Shown: positions 1-21,540 of the stretch, one piece after another
Layout: the number at the start of each line of letters is the position of its first letter
How positions within the stretch are numbered: the stretch's first letter is position 1
NCBI GenBank assembly: GCA_012295275.1
Contig: CM022678.1
Location: 3,620,829-3,684,828, forward strand
Source: Chrysomallon squamiferum
Lineage: Eukaryota; Mollusca; Gastropoda; Neomphalida; Peltospiridae
Length of the DNA stretch: 64,000 nt
Direction: 5' to 3'
Translations under genes and position numbers: made by a program
Notes under the pieces: model-generated
Databases searched by the model: none
Told to the model about the DNA's origin: nothing
What the model saw: only the letters and a program-made list of their open reading frames with translations

Positions 1-211
1 GGCCTTCTTGGTCTTCGATTGATTTAACACGTATATAAAAATAATTTATTTATATTTTTTCTTATTTACTCTTACAGAGTTTGTAATAAAAAAAAAAAAA
101 ACCCCAATAATTCGTTTGTTTCAAATAAGAACTTTTGACGTAGTTTTACAATAATTTGTTCAGTAGATGATAGAAATTGTATATTAAAAATCGTATAAAG
201 TATTGCAGGTC

Positions 212-242
<31 letters not shown>

Positions 243-247
<5 letters not shown>

Positions 248-317
248 TCGGCTTATCAGTGAACCAGTTCACCAGCTGTTCCACCGTAACCGTTAACATT
301 CCTACGTGGATTTTAGA
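243..317 (-). pseudogene. possible relic of the C-terminal end of a repeat-domain paralogue
   Basis: On the minus strand this short open stretch ends in a stop codon and reads SKIHVG..., later VNWFTDKPK. The neighbouring gene at 1659-7229 ends its fourth repeat with SRWKVGIHANV... and VNWFVSY before its stop. The shared spacing of S-x-x-x-VG and the NWF near the stop suggest a degraded or partial second copy on the same strand. An in-frame TGA lies just upstream of the matching part. The match is short and could be chance. Confidence 0.25.
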
Positions 318-460
318 TCAAGGGAGGTAAGCAAGAAGAACCTTTAGGAAAGGCATATTTCGTTTTTCTGTTTTTAAATGCTTCTGTTTCATGCGCGTAT
401 TAGACAAAGAAACAAAACTGACCCAAATGTCAACCCTCAGAATCACTCCCCAAAAAAAAC

Positions 461-491
<31 letters not shown>

Positions 492-1422
492 TTCAGGCGG
501 AAATTTCATTTAAGTTTTATTTCTGTACTCAATAATTCCTGTATAAATATATTTATATAAAACAATGAACAAAATTTCAGAACAGAAAATTAAATGAAAC
601 TCGACAACATACAAATAGAGGTTAAATTTTATTTCGTTTTATTTTATTATTAATATTGTCATTATTACTTATTTTATTATGGTGATATAATACTCATATT
701 TCTTTTTCTTAAAATATTGTACATGTACTAAAAGTTAAATAATAATAATAATAATGAATAAAATAAAAATAAAAAATAAAAAAAAAAAAAAACAACTCCG
801 AAAACAACAATAAAGAAAGAAAGAAAGAAAGAAAGAAAAAAAGAAGAAGAAACAGAAGAAAACTAAATTATTTGTTCTCGTTATTTCCGTTAAACGTCTT
901 TTTGAGTCTATAAAATGGGTCAAATAATTTTTAATTTTGTTTAATTATTGTTTTATATTTATTATATTTAATAACAGCGTTTCTTATATTTATATTAATT
1001 TTGCAATAAAAGGTAAAAAAGGAAAAAATTAATAGAAGAATAAAATTATGAATAAAAAAAAATTACGAATGTACGAATATGTACAAATATGTTAAAGCTG
1101 TTTTCATTTTTATCATTTATTTATTATTATCTTTTTATATATATGAATATATTAAATTAAAAAAAAAATTATTTATTTATTTATTTATTTACTATCATAA
1201 CATATTTTTTTTTTTTAAATTTCATTTCCCCAGAAATTCCATTCGAAAACAAATTTCATATATTGCACCACAAATCTACACACTCCTTTAACTATGCACC
1301 AAAATCAAAGATTAATAAACAAATGACAGACAAATTACATTAAAAAATGAATTAACAACTAAGAACAAATAAACAAAACCAAACTGTATAAAATAAAAAA
1401 AATATAAAAAAATGAATGAATA

Positions 1423-1453
<31 letters not shown>

Positions 1454-1603
1454 TAAATAAATACAATATAAAATATTTATATTTACATATATATTTATAA
1501 ATGTTTTTAAAAAATTCACACATTTCGAAGGTTATTAAATTTATATATAGAAAAAAATATATATAAAAAAGTGTGTGTATATATATATATATTTATATTT
1601 ATA

Positions 1604-1613
1604 TTTATTTATT
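1604..1613 (-). promoter_or_regulatory. overlapping poly(A) signals for the repeat-domain gene
   Basis: Two overlapping AATAAA hexamers on the minus strand lie about 50 nt downstream of the stop codon at 1659-1661. The surrounding TA-rich sequence makes the call weak, but the distance suits a short 3' UTR. Confidence 0.4.
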
Positions 1614-1658
1614 AAAAAAAAAAAAAATCAAGAAATAAAACGTCTTCAGACGGAACAC

Positions 1659-3363
1659 TTAGTAGGAGACGAACCAGTTGACGTTGGCGTTGATGGAACA
1701 GTGGGAGACGTTGGCGTGGATCCCCACCTTCCAGCGAGAGATGTCGATGAGGCCGCGGGTGTTGACGATGATGTACCACCACGTCGGCTCCTCCTTGATG
1801 CGGTAGCCGCACTTGCCGGTCGGCTCCTTGTTGACGCTGCGCACGCACTGGGCCATCGTCTCGTCGGCGGGGCCGAACTCGACGCTGTCGGCGCCGGTGA
1901 CGTACCAGCCCTCGCCCTCCACCAGCTCGATGGCGAGTCGGACGCTGGCTCCCAGCAGGATCGCCTCCCTCAGCGACATCTTCGAGCCGCACAGCACTTT
2001 GCCGCACTTGTCCACGGACAGCACCTTCACCCACTTGGCCGTGTCCACGTACCAGCTCACCGTGCGCTTCTCGCACGTGCTGCCGCGGTTCGTGGCGTCG
2101 CCGATGTTGTAGCGGTGCGTGCTGACCATGCCGGTGGTGTTGATCACCTGCCACGACCAGTAGGCGTCCTCCTGGAACGTGTCCGCCGTGCACTTGCTGA
2201 TGCGGTTGAGGCACTGGGCGGCCACGTTCTCGCCGAACGTCTGCAGGTTGTCCGCCTCGATCGTGTACGTCGTGCCCATCATCACCTTCACGCGGTGCCC
2301 GCTGGTGATCTTCTCCCTCAGGTAGCACAGCGTTCCTTTCATCGTGGAGCCGTCGTCGTTGTTGGTGAAGGCGTACTCCCAGCCGCTGTCGACGAACCAG
2401 TCGAGCGCCACCGTGTCGTGGATGTGGCACCTGTTCTCGTGCAGCCCCACCGTCCACGACGTCGTGTCGCGGAAGCCGGTGGAGCTGAACAACGTGAACT
2501 GCCAGTAGGCGTTCGGCATGAAGCTCAGACACATCCCGTTCAGGCACTGGCTCAGGTTCCAGATGTTCTGGCCGCTGACCTCGCCGTTCTCGGTGGCCTC
2601 GAGGTTGTGCAAGGGGCAGCAGTAGCCGTCGCTGCGGTTGACGACTCTCAGGTCGTAGCAGTTCTTCACGGCTTTCGTCATGTCTTCCTTGATGCCTTCG
2701 ATCCGGCTCCCTTCGTCGAAGTGCGAGAACAAGTGCGACAGCTTCTCCGTCCTCACGAACCACAGGATGTCCACCCGCGACGACGTCTCGCCCTTGAACA
2801 CCTTCGTCTCCACCTCGTAGCGCGTGATCTGCACGTTCCCGGTCGTGCTGATCATCAGGAACCACCTGTAGGCGTCTTTGGCGAAGCGGTCCCAGCCGTT
2901 CTTGCCCACGTGCATGAGCGCCTGGCCCCACAGGTTGTCCGCCTTGATGGACACGTTGTTCAACTCGGAGGAGTAAGCTCCGTTCGCCCACGAGGGCACG
3001 ATGACCTTGACACGAGCCCCGCTCAGGGCCGCCTTGATGAGGTCGATCTTCTTGCCACACACGGACTCGCCGTGGGAGTCCGTCTCCAGGATCTTCTTCC
3101 ACGTCACAGGACCTGCACGAGACACAATGCAACAACACGTTCAGATAAAAAAAATATATATATATATATATATATCTGCGTTTCATATAATTTAATGAAA
3201 ATAAATATTTCTTTACGGGAACATTTTTCAAACATTGGTGGTGTTAGTATTGTTTTTACTTTTTATTATGATGACGATGATGATAATGATGAAGAAAGGA
3301 GAAGTTTTCTGCTACCAGTCAGTGGTTTCATCTATAATTTATGAGCAAAAGATTCCTAAATAA

Positions 3364-3394
<31 letters not shown>

Positions 3395-4230
3395 CATAAC
3401 ACTGGAGGTACACCAAGGAACTGTATGTACGGGCACAGTGATGTGTTAAAACTTGTCAAAAAATGTCTGACATTTTAGGATTCAAAATGGCAGTCGAAAC
3501 TTTTAGACATTATAAAACCAGCAGCGGTTTTTGGACTGTTAACGATCTCACACACAAATCAAGTTTATAAAATATGCTTCGATATAAACGCCGATGTTTC
3601 GATGTTTCTACCTCGTCCTTTGCGTTCTCTCTTACCTTTGTATGGAACAAACGGCTCACTGACAGGCGGCGGACATGCGGTAGCTATAAAAAAAAAAAAA
3701 AAAAAAATCATTTTCATTTGAACGTGAACATTTACCGTAGCGTTAAATCTTCTACCTGACTATTTCTTTTTTTTTATTTCTTTTATTATGATAACGATAC
3801 TGAAATCTCTGTTTCCGTAGTGACCTATATTCGCATAATGACGTCTCTCTACACGTTAATGTTAAAGATTAAATACCATTCCAGCTTAAAACTCGACAAA
3901 TGGATTATCAAAATCCGCGTTTTATTGTTTCGCATGTCTGTAGGAAGGTGGATATAAAAGATCCATTTCTTTTAACTGATAACAGTGGTCTAATCTACAT
4001 GCATAATTAATACTTAAAATAAAAAAACATTTCATTTAATCAAATGGGAATTGTATATTAAAAATATTACATTATGTCTGTGAAGAGGCAAATGCCTTTA
4101 AGATTTTGAAGTTTATGAAATATTTATAAAATGCCGATAGGTATGCGTGTTACTTGTCTTGTGTTTTTACGTTTTAAAAATTCAGCCACAGAAGCTACAG
4201 TAGCTAAAAAAGCTGAAAAATATCTTTATA

Positions 4231-4272
<42 letters not shown>

Positions 4273-5541
4273 CATCATCATCATTATTATCATTATCATT
4301 ATCATTATCATTGTTATTATTATTTTTGTTTTTGTTGTGTGTTGTTATTATTACTATTATTATTGCTATTATTACTATTACTATTATTATTGTTGTTGTT
4401 GTTGTTGTTGTTGTTGTTAAAAATGATGTGATGAATTTGTCTTGTACTCACGCTTTGGGGCGGGGCTTGACGTTTTGGTAGTATCAGCAGCTAAATAACG
4501 TGTGCAAAACATAAATTGAAATCGTTAAGTATGTCTGTGTGTGTGTGTGTGTGTTTCTGTGTACTCTGTGCATATGTATAGGTGTGTGTATTTGTGTAGA
4601 TATGGATGTTTATTTGTGTGTGTGAATATATATAGACTCTATATGTATGTATGTATATATGTATGTATTATGTTACATACATCTCTGTGTGTGTGTGTCT
4701 GTGTGTGTTTGAGTGTGTAGTTATGTGTATACGTATGTGTTTGTATTATGTGTTATATTTTATATTTTGTATATAGCGAACCTTTACTTACGTTGTTCAT
4801 TGGTTGGAAGGAAAAACAATGCTTAAAGACATCATTGGTTGGAAGGAAAAATGAATGATAAAAGATATAATAATTTGTATTAAATAAATGAATGAATAAA
4901 TAAATAAGCAAATTTTGAATGAATGAATGGTGTCAATAATAAATAAATAAGTAAAGAAAGAAAGAAAGAAAGAAAGAAAGAAATCCTTTATTAATAATTT
5001 TTAATCTTGAAATAATTTCAACAGTCTTACATTGAAGAAAAAAGCGCTTTATAAAATGTCCATGTGTGAGTGAATGTTTTAGAGTTTGCACGCGTTAGTA
5101 CGTTTGTGCGCGTATGAACGTGTGCGTTTGAAAGTGTGTGTGTGAAATTATATTTTTAACATATATTGTTTACTCACATTTTTGAGGAGGTTTGGAACAA
5201 ACTCCAGCTGAAAATATAAAACTGTATTTATATATATAAATGTTTGTACACATGTCTGTGTATCTATGTTTGTACATGTGTGTGTACGTGTGTGTACGTA
5301 TATGCGTATTTATATGTGTGTGTATATATACACACACACACACATATATATGTATTCATATGTGTGTGTATGTTGTATGTGCATGCGTGAGTGCGTGTGT
5401 GTGTATGCATATTAAAATACGTATGTGCGTGTTTGGACACGCAGGACTGAATATAGATATGTAAGTGTTATGTTTTGTATGTGTGTTTGTATGTCTGTAC
5501 GTAAATGTGTGAGTATCTGTCTATCTATATCTATCTCTCTC

Positions 5542-5587
<46 letters not shown>

Positions 5588-6786
5588 GATCTATCTCTCT
5601 CTCCATCTATCTATATATCTATATATCTATCGATATATCTATATATCTGTCTATCTATCTACATAGGTATGTATGTGTGTATCTGAATATATGTGTGTGC
5701 TGTGTAGTAGTAGTACTAGTAGTAATGTAACTATCTATCTGTATGTAGGTAGTATGAATATACTACATAGATGTATATGTGTGTGTCTGTGTGTGTGTGT
5801 GTGTGTGTATGTGTGCGTGTGTGTATGTGTGTGGATGTGTGTGTTGTGCAGTACATATTTTCCTTACGTGGTTCGGACGGTTTAGCAGCATCTGAGGTAG
5901 CTGCAACTTGAAAAGAGAAACATTTCAAAAATAAATAAGTAAATAATCATTCAGTCGCAAAAGAAATAATGATTATGTGTTAAAAAAAAAAAAATAAAAA
6001 AAAAATAAAGAAAGAAAGGAAAAGGAAATACATAAATCAGTTTGATTTGTATTTTGTGTGTTTGTGTGTGTGTGAATGTGTGTGTGTGTATATGTATGTG
6101 TGTATGTGTTTGTGTGTGAATATATAATGTGTACGAGTATGTGCGTATGTGATGGAATGTGTGTGTTAGAGTGCGTTTGTGTCTTTGCGTGTGTCCATGC
6201 TGTAACGGGTATGCAAATGTGTACATGTGTGTGTGTTTATCTATGTCACAGTGCACGTTGGAAGGGATGTATGTACGTATGTGTGTGTGTGTGTGTGTCT
6301 GTGTGAGTGTGTATGCAACTTTGTATATGTATATTCGAGGGTGTGTGCATGTGTGTGTCCATGTTTCAATGGGTGTACGTCAGTGTGTTTGTACATCTGA
6401 GTTAGAGTGTGCATGTGTACGTGTGTGTGTCTGTGTGTATTTCTGTTTGGGTATATGTGTGTGTGTGTGTGTGTGTGTATTTCTGTTTGGGTATATATAT
6501 ATATGAGTGTGTTTGTGTGTGTGTATGATTAAGTGTTAGTTGACGACGGAGGTAAATGTACTCACGTTTTTGAGGGTAGCCTGTGTCACACGACCACGGA
6601 CTGTTTGGGTCACACCTTCCTGTGTCGCACTGTATATTGCCACAGTTCATCACTGGACAAGAAAGCAGACGTGAAAAAACCCCATACATTCACACATACA
6701 CATATAAACACTTATATACGAAAATAAATACATATATAAATAAAAACATGTACATACATGGACATATACATGTAGTACATACGTAG

Positions 6787-6866
<80 letters not shown>

Positions 6867-7017
6867 GCACGCACACACACACACACACACACGCCTGATG
6901 GTGGCGTCGACAAATTACTCGTCATTTTTTTTGGTGCTGAACTCCGACCTACTTTTTACCCACAGCAAAATTTAAGTCATCTTCTTTTCTTTTCTTTTCT
7001 TTTATTTCTTTTTTAAT

Positions 7018-7048
<31 letters not shown>

Positions 7049-7229
7049 TTTTTGTTATGTGTATGTGTATGAATATGAGCGTGCGTGCGTGTGCGTACAA
7101 CAAGATACGTACACTGATTGTCAGCTGCAGGCATACACTGCAATGTTTTTTCACATTTCGTTTCACACTTCATTGGTTCACATCTTGGAGATGGCGGTGG
7201 TTCACATTTGGATTTGCAACTCATGGTTG
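1659..7229 (-). CDS. four-repeat protein with Cys/Pro-rich N-terminal microexons (unrecognised family, 5' end missing)
   Basis: I do not recognise this family. Seven exons fit with GT-AG borders: 7229-7113, 6652-6566, 5906-5868, 5207-5178, 4490-4452, 3683-3636 and 3112-1659. Every junction is phase 1, so all six upstream exons are symmetric (117, 87, 39, 30, 39 and 48 nt). The visible protein is about 603 aa. The first two exons are Cys-rich (for example CKSKCEPPPSPRC and CGNIQC), and the next four form a Pro/Lys/Thr linker. The last exon encodes four repeats of about 115-125 residues. Each has an N-terminal stretch after a Trp/Tyr, a G-x-x-V-[KR]-V strand, an EADNL/KADNL-like motif (repeats 1 and 3), a Q-[CA]-L segment, an aromatic AYW/AYRW box, S/N-TTG or NTRG, and a closing W-[FY]-V motif. 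No membrane segment is seen. The first exon begins after an acceptor (TTTCTAG), so the ATG at 7224 need not be the start; a signal-peptide exon probably lies upstream but was not found. The last exon is far more GC-rich than its surroundings. A secreted role is inference only. Confidence 0.75.
4225..4418. repeat. compound ATT/GTT microsatellite in intron
   Basis: Imperfect ATT, ATC and TTG triplet runs fill the intron between the 39-nt and 48-nt microexons of the minus-strand gene. The plus-strand frame through it encodes only Leu/Ser/Val/Ile runs and is not a gene. Confidence 0.8.
4530..6530. repeat. TG/TATG-rich and CTAT microsatellite tracts in introns
   Basis: Several tracts of GT, GTAT and TGTG repeats (about 4530-4750, 5230-5410, 5770-5850 and 6055-6530) and a CTAT array (about 5518-5665) occupy the introns of the minus-strand gene. 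They surround the microexons at 5868-5906 and 5178-5207, which are the only ordinary-complexity islands there. Many open frames in this region are products of the repeats. Confidence 0.85.
6788..6893. repeat. long (AC)n microsatellite
   Basis: About 105 bp of almost pure AC, with a few GC interruptions near the right end. It lies in the intron between the exons at 6566-6652 and 7113-7229. Confidence 0.95.
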
Positions 7230-8452
7230 CTAGAAAAGAAAAGAAAAAAAAAAAAAAAAAAAAAAAAAAATGAATGATTTCATTTTACGTGTAACCGTAT
7301 TAATTAAATTGTTAATTTATCTTTTGTTTTCATTTCATTTTATGTCTTTAATTAATTTTTTTTTTGTATTAGTTATTTATTTATTTTTCTATATATTTAT
7401 ACATTTAGTATATACAGCTGAATTGAAATAACATATAACTAACTAACTAAATAAATAAATAAATAAATAAATAACATAAAATTGAATGAAATAAAAGAAA
7501 GAAAGAAAGAAAGAAAAAAAATAATGACAGAATTTACAAAACCATATAAATTAGAAATAACGGTACATTCACTCCTCAGTACCCACCTTCGTTTTTGGTA
7601 TACACTATTCTGAGAAGAAGAAGACGAAAGATGAAAAAGAAGAAAATAATTCTTCTTTTTTATTTGATTAATTTCGTTAATTATTTGCTTGGAGATAACA
7701 CGTTCGTTATGTCAAAGAGCATCATTTATTTAACTACCAATTAGGCCGAATGAGATATAAATGAAGCTCCATCACGATGACGTCATCCATTTATTTATGG
7801 TTTTTAAATTAATTCCAACAACAACAGAAGTACAAACAAATGCGTTACTAATTTTAATTCTGACAAAATGTATCTTAGCAGTAAAACATTTTCAGATTGT
7901 ACCGTGCAGCAGATATAAATACTAAAATAATTACGGTCTTCGGTAACGATATTCTGAAGTAATACCAAAGGCTATGACGATGACAGTTGACGATAATGCA
8001 AAATAACAACAAGCAGTTTTTACATCTCGTAAAACCAAACTTACAGGCTATTTTCTCACCGCCCTTGTTTCTGCTTTGTGAAACTTAAGTAGTTACAAAG
8101 TTGAAAGTATGCATATAAAGACAAGACTGTTTTACTGACTGACTTCACATTGTACAAAAGTAACCGATGTTTTGAAGTCACTTCAAACAATTGTGCGCAT
8201 GTATTTTACCTTCGGCATAACGCGTCACGTTTCGATAGTTTTCGGAATAACCACACAATCAGTACGAATAGTATTTAGCAAATACAACGAGAATACCGCC
8301 CTTCAGATGATAGAAAAATAAAGAAATTAACAGTAACGACGACAACAACAACGACAACAACCATACATAAATTAATAGAATAAAATCTCTCTCTCTCTCA
8401 ATATATTATCACTGGAATACAGTGGGAGCAAAATTCTTAGAGACGCGAAATG

Positions 8453-8515
<63 letters not shown>

Positions 8516-9420
8516 TAAAAATGAAAATAAAAAAAGAAATAAAAATAAAAATAAAATAGTAAACGTTCTATTTTTTTTCCCTTCCCCCTCTTATTAGTGG
8601 CACAGATTCTAGACAAAAAACAATTTCTCTGGATAAATTTAAATTTAAATTTGATCACAATTTATTTTATTCATTAGTTTAATTTTAAGTTAGTTTCAAT
8701 AATTTTAATTTTTTAATTTCTTCTTCTTCTTCTTTAATTTATATTATTATTATTTGTTTGCTTGTTTCTTACTTATTTTTGTTTTATTGTATTTTATTAT
8801 TATTATTTTTTGTTTGTTATTTAATTTAATTTATTTATTTATTTGTTTGTTTGTTTGTTTGTTTAGTTTGTATTTATTTATTTATTTATTTATTTATTTA
8901 TAATTATAATTATTATTTTACTAAAACCCCATCGGGAAGCTAGATATAATGAAAGCAAAATACATGTACATATTAATGTAGACCCTCAGTCTAACAGACG
9001 AACAGGTGGTTATAACATTAATTAGTACAATTTTAACATGATAATATTCTAATATTCTAACAGCGTTAATGCAGTATTATGAAATATTTAATGTACGACC
9101 TATTTTTGATATTAAATGTTAAAATAAAACATTTTTTTTTTAGCTATCAGAATGATCAGCTGAGGTGGACAAATATAAACTGAAACTTTCCAAGTCCAAA
9201 ATAGTAAGAGACAAAAAGAAAAATATCACTGAATATGAGAAAGAACGTTTAAAATATAATTTACAATAAAAATGAATAATTACTGCAATAAACGACATGC
9301 AAGTATAATATGACTTTTTAAACACAAGCAGTCATACGTAATAATAATAAAAAAAACCTCTCTTTGGCAGCAGAAGGCAAAAATTTGCTTCCGACACAAT
9401 TATTATTATTATTGTTATTA

Positions 9421-9466
<46 letters not shown>

Positions 9467-9837
9467 CTCTAAATGCAAATTAGGTTGAAGCGAGGTCGTC
9501 TTAATCCAGGGTTTTTTGTAAATAAAATAAATAAACAAAGAAATGAAAAACTAAACTGAAGTCTGCTGAATGGAGGTCGACTTAATCAAGGTTTACTGCA
9601 TAAAGTAAATAAACCAGAAAAAAAAAGAAGAAAAAAGAGCCTCAGGGTGACCACGTCACAGAAAGCGACAAAACAATTAATTAAGAAAACATTAATTATC
9701 TCACATAGATGTAGCGTTTGTTCTCCTTTCAGGGTAATTTATTTTTTACATGAAACTACTGGAGGGTTACTAATTTCTTTTGTACTCTGAAGTCGAAAGA
9801 TGCCAGTTTGTATTACTTTGCGTAATATACGAAAACG

Positions 9838-9915
<78 letters not shown>

Positions 9916-11290
9916 CAAGAACGAAGCTAATGTGAATGTTTAAACATATTTTTTTAAGCTACTGGCACCGAATGAAACAAATTATCGAGCAATTATTCTC
10001 AAGCCCGAAAATACTGACATTTGTTACGTAACATTTAAGAACGCTTCAATTTGCCCCAAATGGTGTAAACCTATTTATCGTGTGTCCTGTTTATTAGACA
10101 GGTTAAAATCACAAACAGTATTCAGTAGGGTTTTTAATCCACTACTTTTTTTTTTAATCCATATTACCGAACCGAGTCTCCGACAAGTTGGATAAAACAA
10201 GTCACGTATAATTATGAAAATCTTACGACACCGTGTATTTTTGGTGTAATATAAAATTAATAATGAGATGCTAAAAAAATGTATGAATTCCATTTATTAT
10301 TAATTGATGTGAATATCGATTCATTAATTTTTTTTTGACATGTATGTATGTATGTAGGTACGTATGTAGGTACGTATGGATGTGTATTTGTGGATCTAAT
10401 ATCTGATAGGTAATTTGAATGTGTTTTTAAGTTCTATTTTATTGTAAATAAAAACTCTTACTCAGAAAACCTTTTAATTTGCATTTCATCTTCTGTTCAA
10501 ATTATAAACAGATCTTAACAATAATAATTTTAAATTTAGCATCCACTTTACCGAAATTATAAAAGGAAATGCTTAAAACTAGAAAATGTTATATTAACAA
10601 CAACAATAACAATATATTAGTAAATAAATAAAATAAAATTCCTTCTTTCTATCTGTTGATATTTTATATCTAGTGTATTTTTGTTTCAATATCGTACTCG
10701 AAGTTCATACTTCGACGGTAAGAAAGATAAGTAATTAAATAAATATATTATTTTATTATGGATAATTATAATAAACATTTTAAAAATCTACAAGAAAAAA
10801 AAAGAACGTTATTATTTTAAGTTAATGGTAAAAATAAATATAACAAAATAATAATTAATAATACCAAATAAACATTTACTATTTTTGTCGAAGAAGAAAC
10901 AAATTATAATAAACGTGTGATTCAGAATTAAATGGGATGGGTGAAGAAAAAAAATAAAAAATAAAAAATAAATGACGCAATATCACTTAAATGCTCAGTC
11001 ATGTGATACCTCCACGTGTTCAACGAAACTAGTTTACGGTTGTGGCGGTTATTTATAACCTACAAACCTACGTCATTTTCATCCTGAGCATTAATACCTT
11101 AAATAGGAATAAACGTAATAAAAAGTAACATCAAGAATATTTCAGTTAGTTATAATTCGTGATTTACTATTTTGATCATGTAGATATTCTCGGCATTGTA
11201 TACAATGATATTTTATACAATATACAGTAATATTGTTAAAAGAATGCGGCACTATTTCTTTCCAGCGTAGTTACATCCGTTAAGTTAAGA
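7230..11290. other. intergenic sequence between the minus-strand repeat gene and PABPC
   Basis: AT-rich with no supported exon. It holds a poly(A) tract (7241-7270), AAT arrays (8457-8512 and about 9402-9463) and an AG array (9842-9913). The missing 5' exon of the minus-strand gene, probably with a signal peptide ending in phase 1, should lie here. I looked for a clear ATG-to-donor candidate and found none convincing. The stretch about 7800-8340 has more ordinary base composition and is the most likely place for the promoter or leader. Confidence 0.6.
9842..9913. repeat. (AG)n microsatellite
   Basis: About 70 bp of uninterrupted GA dinucleotides in intergenic DNA upstream of PABPC. Confidence 0.97.
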
Positions 11291-11330
11291 TATAAATAAG
11301 CAAACACCCTTTCTGTTCGTCCCTCTTCTC
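11291..11330 (+). promoter_or_regulatory. PABPC core promoter: TATA box and TOP-like start
   Basis: TATAAATA sits at 11291-11298. Thirty bases downstream a pyrimidine run CCCTCTTCTC (11321-11330) begins with C, matching the 5' terminal oligopyrimidine pattern. Cytoplasmic PABP mRNAs are known TOP mRNAs in vertebrates, so a start at or near 11321 would fit. A second pyrimidine run (about 11307-11313) is an alternative. The start site is inferred from sequence only. Confidence 0.55.
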
Positions 11331-11400
11331 AGGACAGCAAGTGGTAACGGAATTAGAAGCACGTGTTGTGTGAATAATTCCTTTGTCACGTGAAAAAATT

Positions 11401-11545
11401 AACCATAAATATAAAAAATAACATAAAAAATATAAAAATATAAAAAAAAACAAAAAAATCAGAAAAACTTTAAAAAGAAAATACCAAAAAAAGCGTGGAA
11501 CACAGGTGAAGTCGACAAGAGGGAAAAGGAAAAAAAAAAATCCAT
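11401..11545 (+). promoter_or_regulatory. A-rich element in the PABPC 5' UTR (candidate autoregulatory site)
   Basis: Between the inferred start and the ATG at 11598 lies a cluster of oligo(A) runs of 5-9 residues separated by one to three other bases (11401-11498), plus another A-run at about 11530-11540. Vertebrate PABPC1 mRNA has an A-rich 5' UTR element that PABP itself binds to repress translation. The position and form here match that arrangement. Function is inferred, and the surrounding genome is A-rich, so chance cannot be fully excluded. Confidence 0.55.
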
Positions 11546-11591
11546 CTATTGCGCCATATTTGTTGATCATCAAAACAAGTAAAGAAGTTAA

Positions 11592-20963
<9,372 letters not shown>

Positions 20964-21480
20964 AGTTTGCTGCTTGTCGACACCCCCTTGTCTCACAGTC
21001 TGCACGAACCTTCAACTGCAACATCAACCCAAGTTTGAACGAAAGGACAGGAATATCAAAGAGCTTTCACATTCCTGTCTACACCATTTGTGATCAGATT
21101 TATCTCAAGTTGACCGTTTCATTTGGATTGTGTGATTAGGGGTGTTTGTTAGAATAACATTTTAAAATTAAAAAAAACACAAACATTTTTTGGGGGGGTT
21201 ATGTCACGTTTTATGTCAGGTACTGATTATATATTTTTTTTCCAATTCGCAAATGGTCATAATAGTTCAGAATTTTATTTTAAAATTTGAAATTTGATTT
21301 AAAAAACAAAACAAATGTCAGAATGTCTGCAAATCATTGCAGTGTTGTGGTTACTATTAGTATTTAAACTTTAGTACTTTTTTTTTTTCCCCAATGTTTT
21401 AAATTTTTTTTCTGTTGAAACTAATTTTTAGAACGGATCCCTAGTTGATTATCAACATTTTCCACCTTTAAAAAAAAAGG

Positions 21481-21540
<60 letters not shown>

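Larger units (their letters stand above)
1..1658. other. AT-rich intergenic sequence with simple repeats
   Basis: This stretch is mostly A/T homopolymers, an ATT array (about 212-247), a poly(A) run (466-490) and TTTA/AAAT arrays (about 1430-1460 and 1590-1615). The open frames here are low complexity and I do not support them as genes. The only ordinary-complexity island is about 240-330, described separately. The right edge is the 3' flank of the minus-strand gene at 1659-7229. Confidence 0.7.

Noticed and set aside
3123-3125. Start codon of the last exon of the repeat-domain gene at 3125
   Set aside because: The codon there is GTG and lies inside the intron; a good acceptor at 3113-3114 and matching phase show the exon starts at 3112.
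1575-3344. 589-codon plus-strand frame and 539-codon minus frame over the GC-rich exon
   Set aside because: Both are shadows of the real minus-strand frame in a GC-rich exon; they are repetitive in composition and lack the splice borders and repeat pattern of the called frame.
4131-6925. Many open frames rich in Cys/Val/Thr/His or Leu
   Set aside because: They are translations of TG, CTAT, AC and ATT microsatellites in introns.
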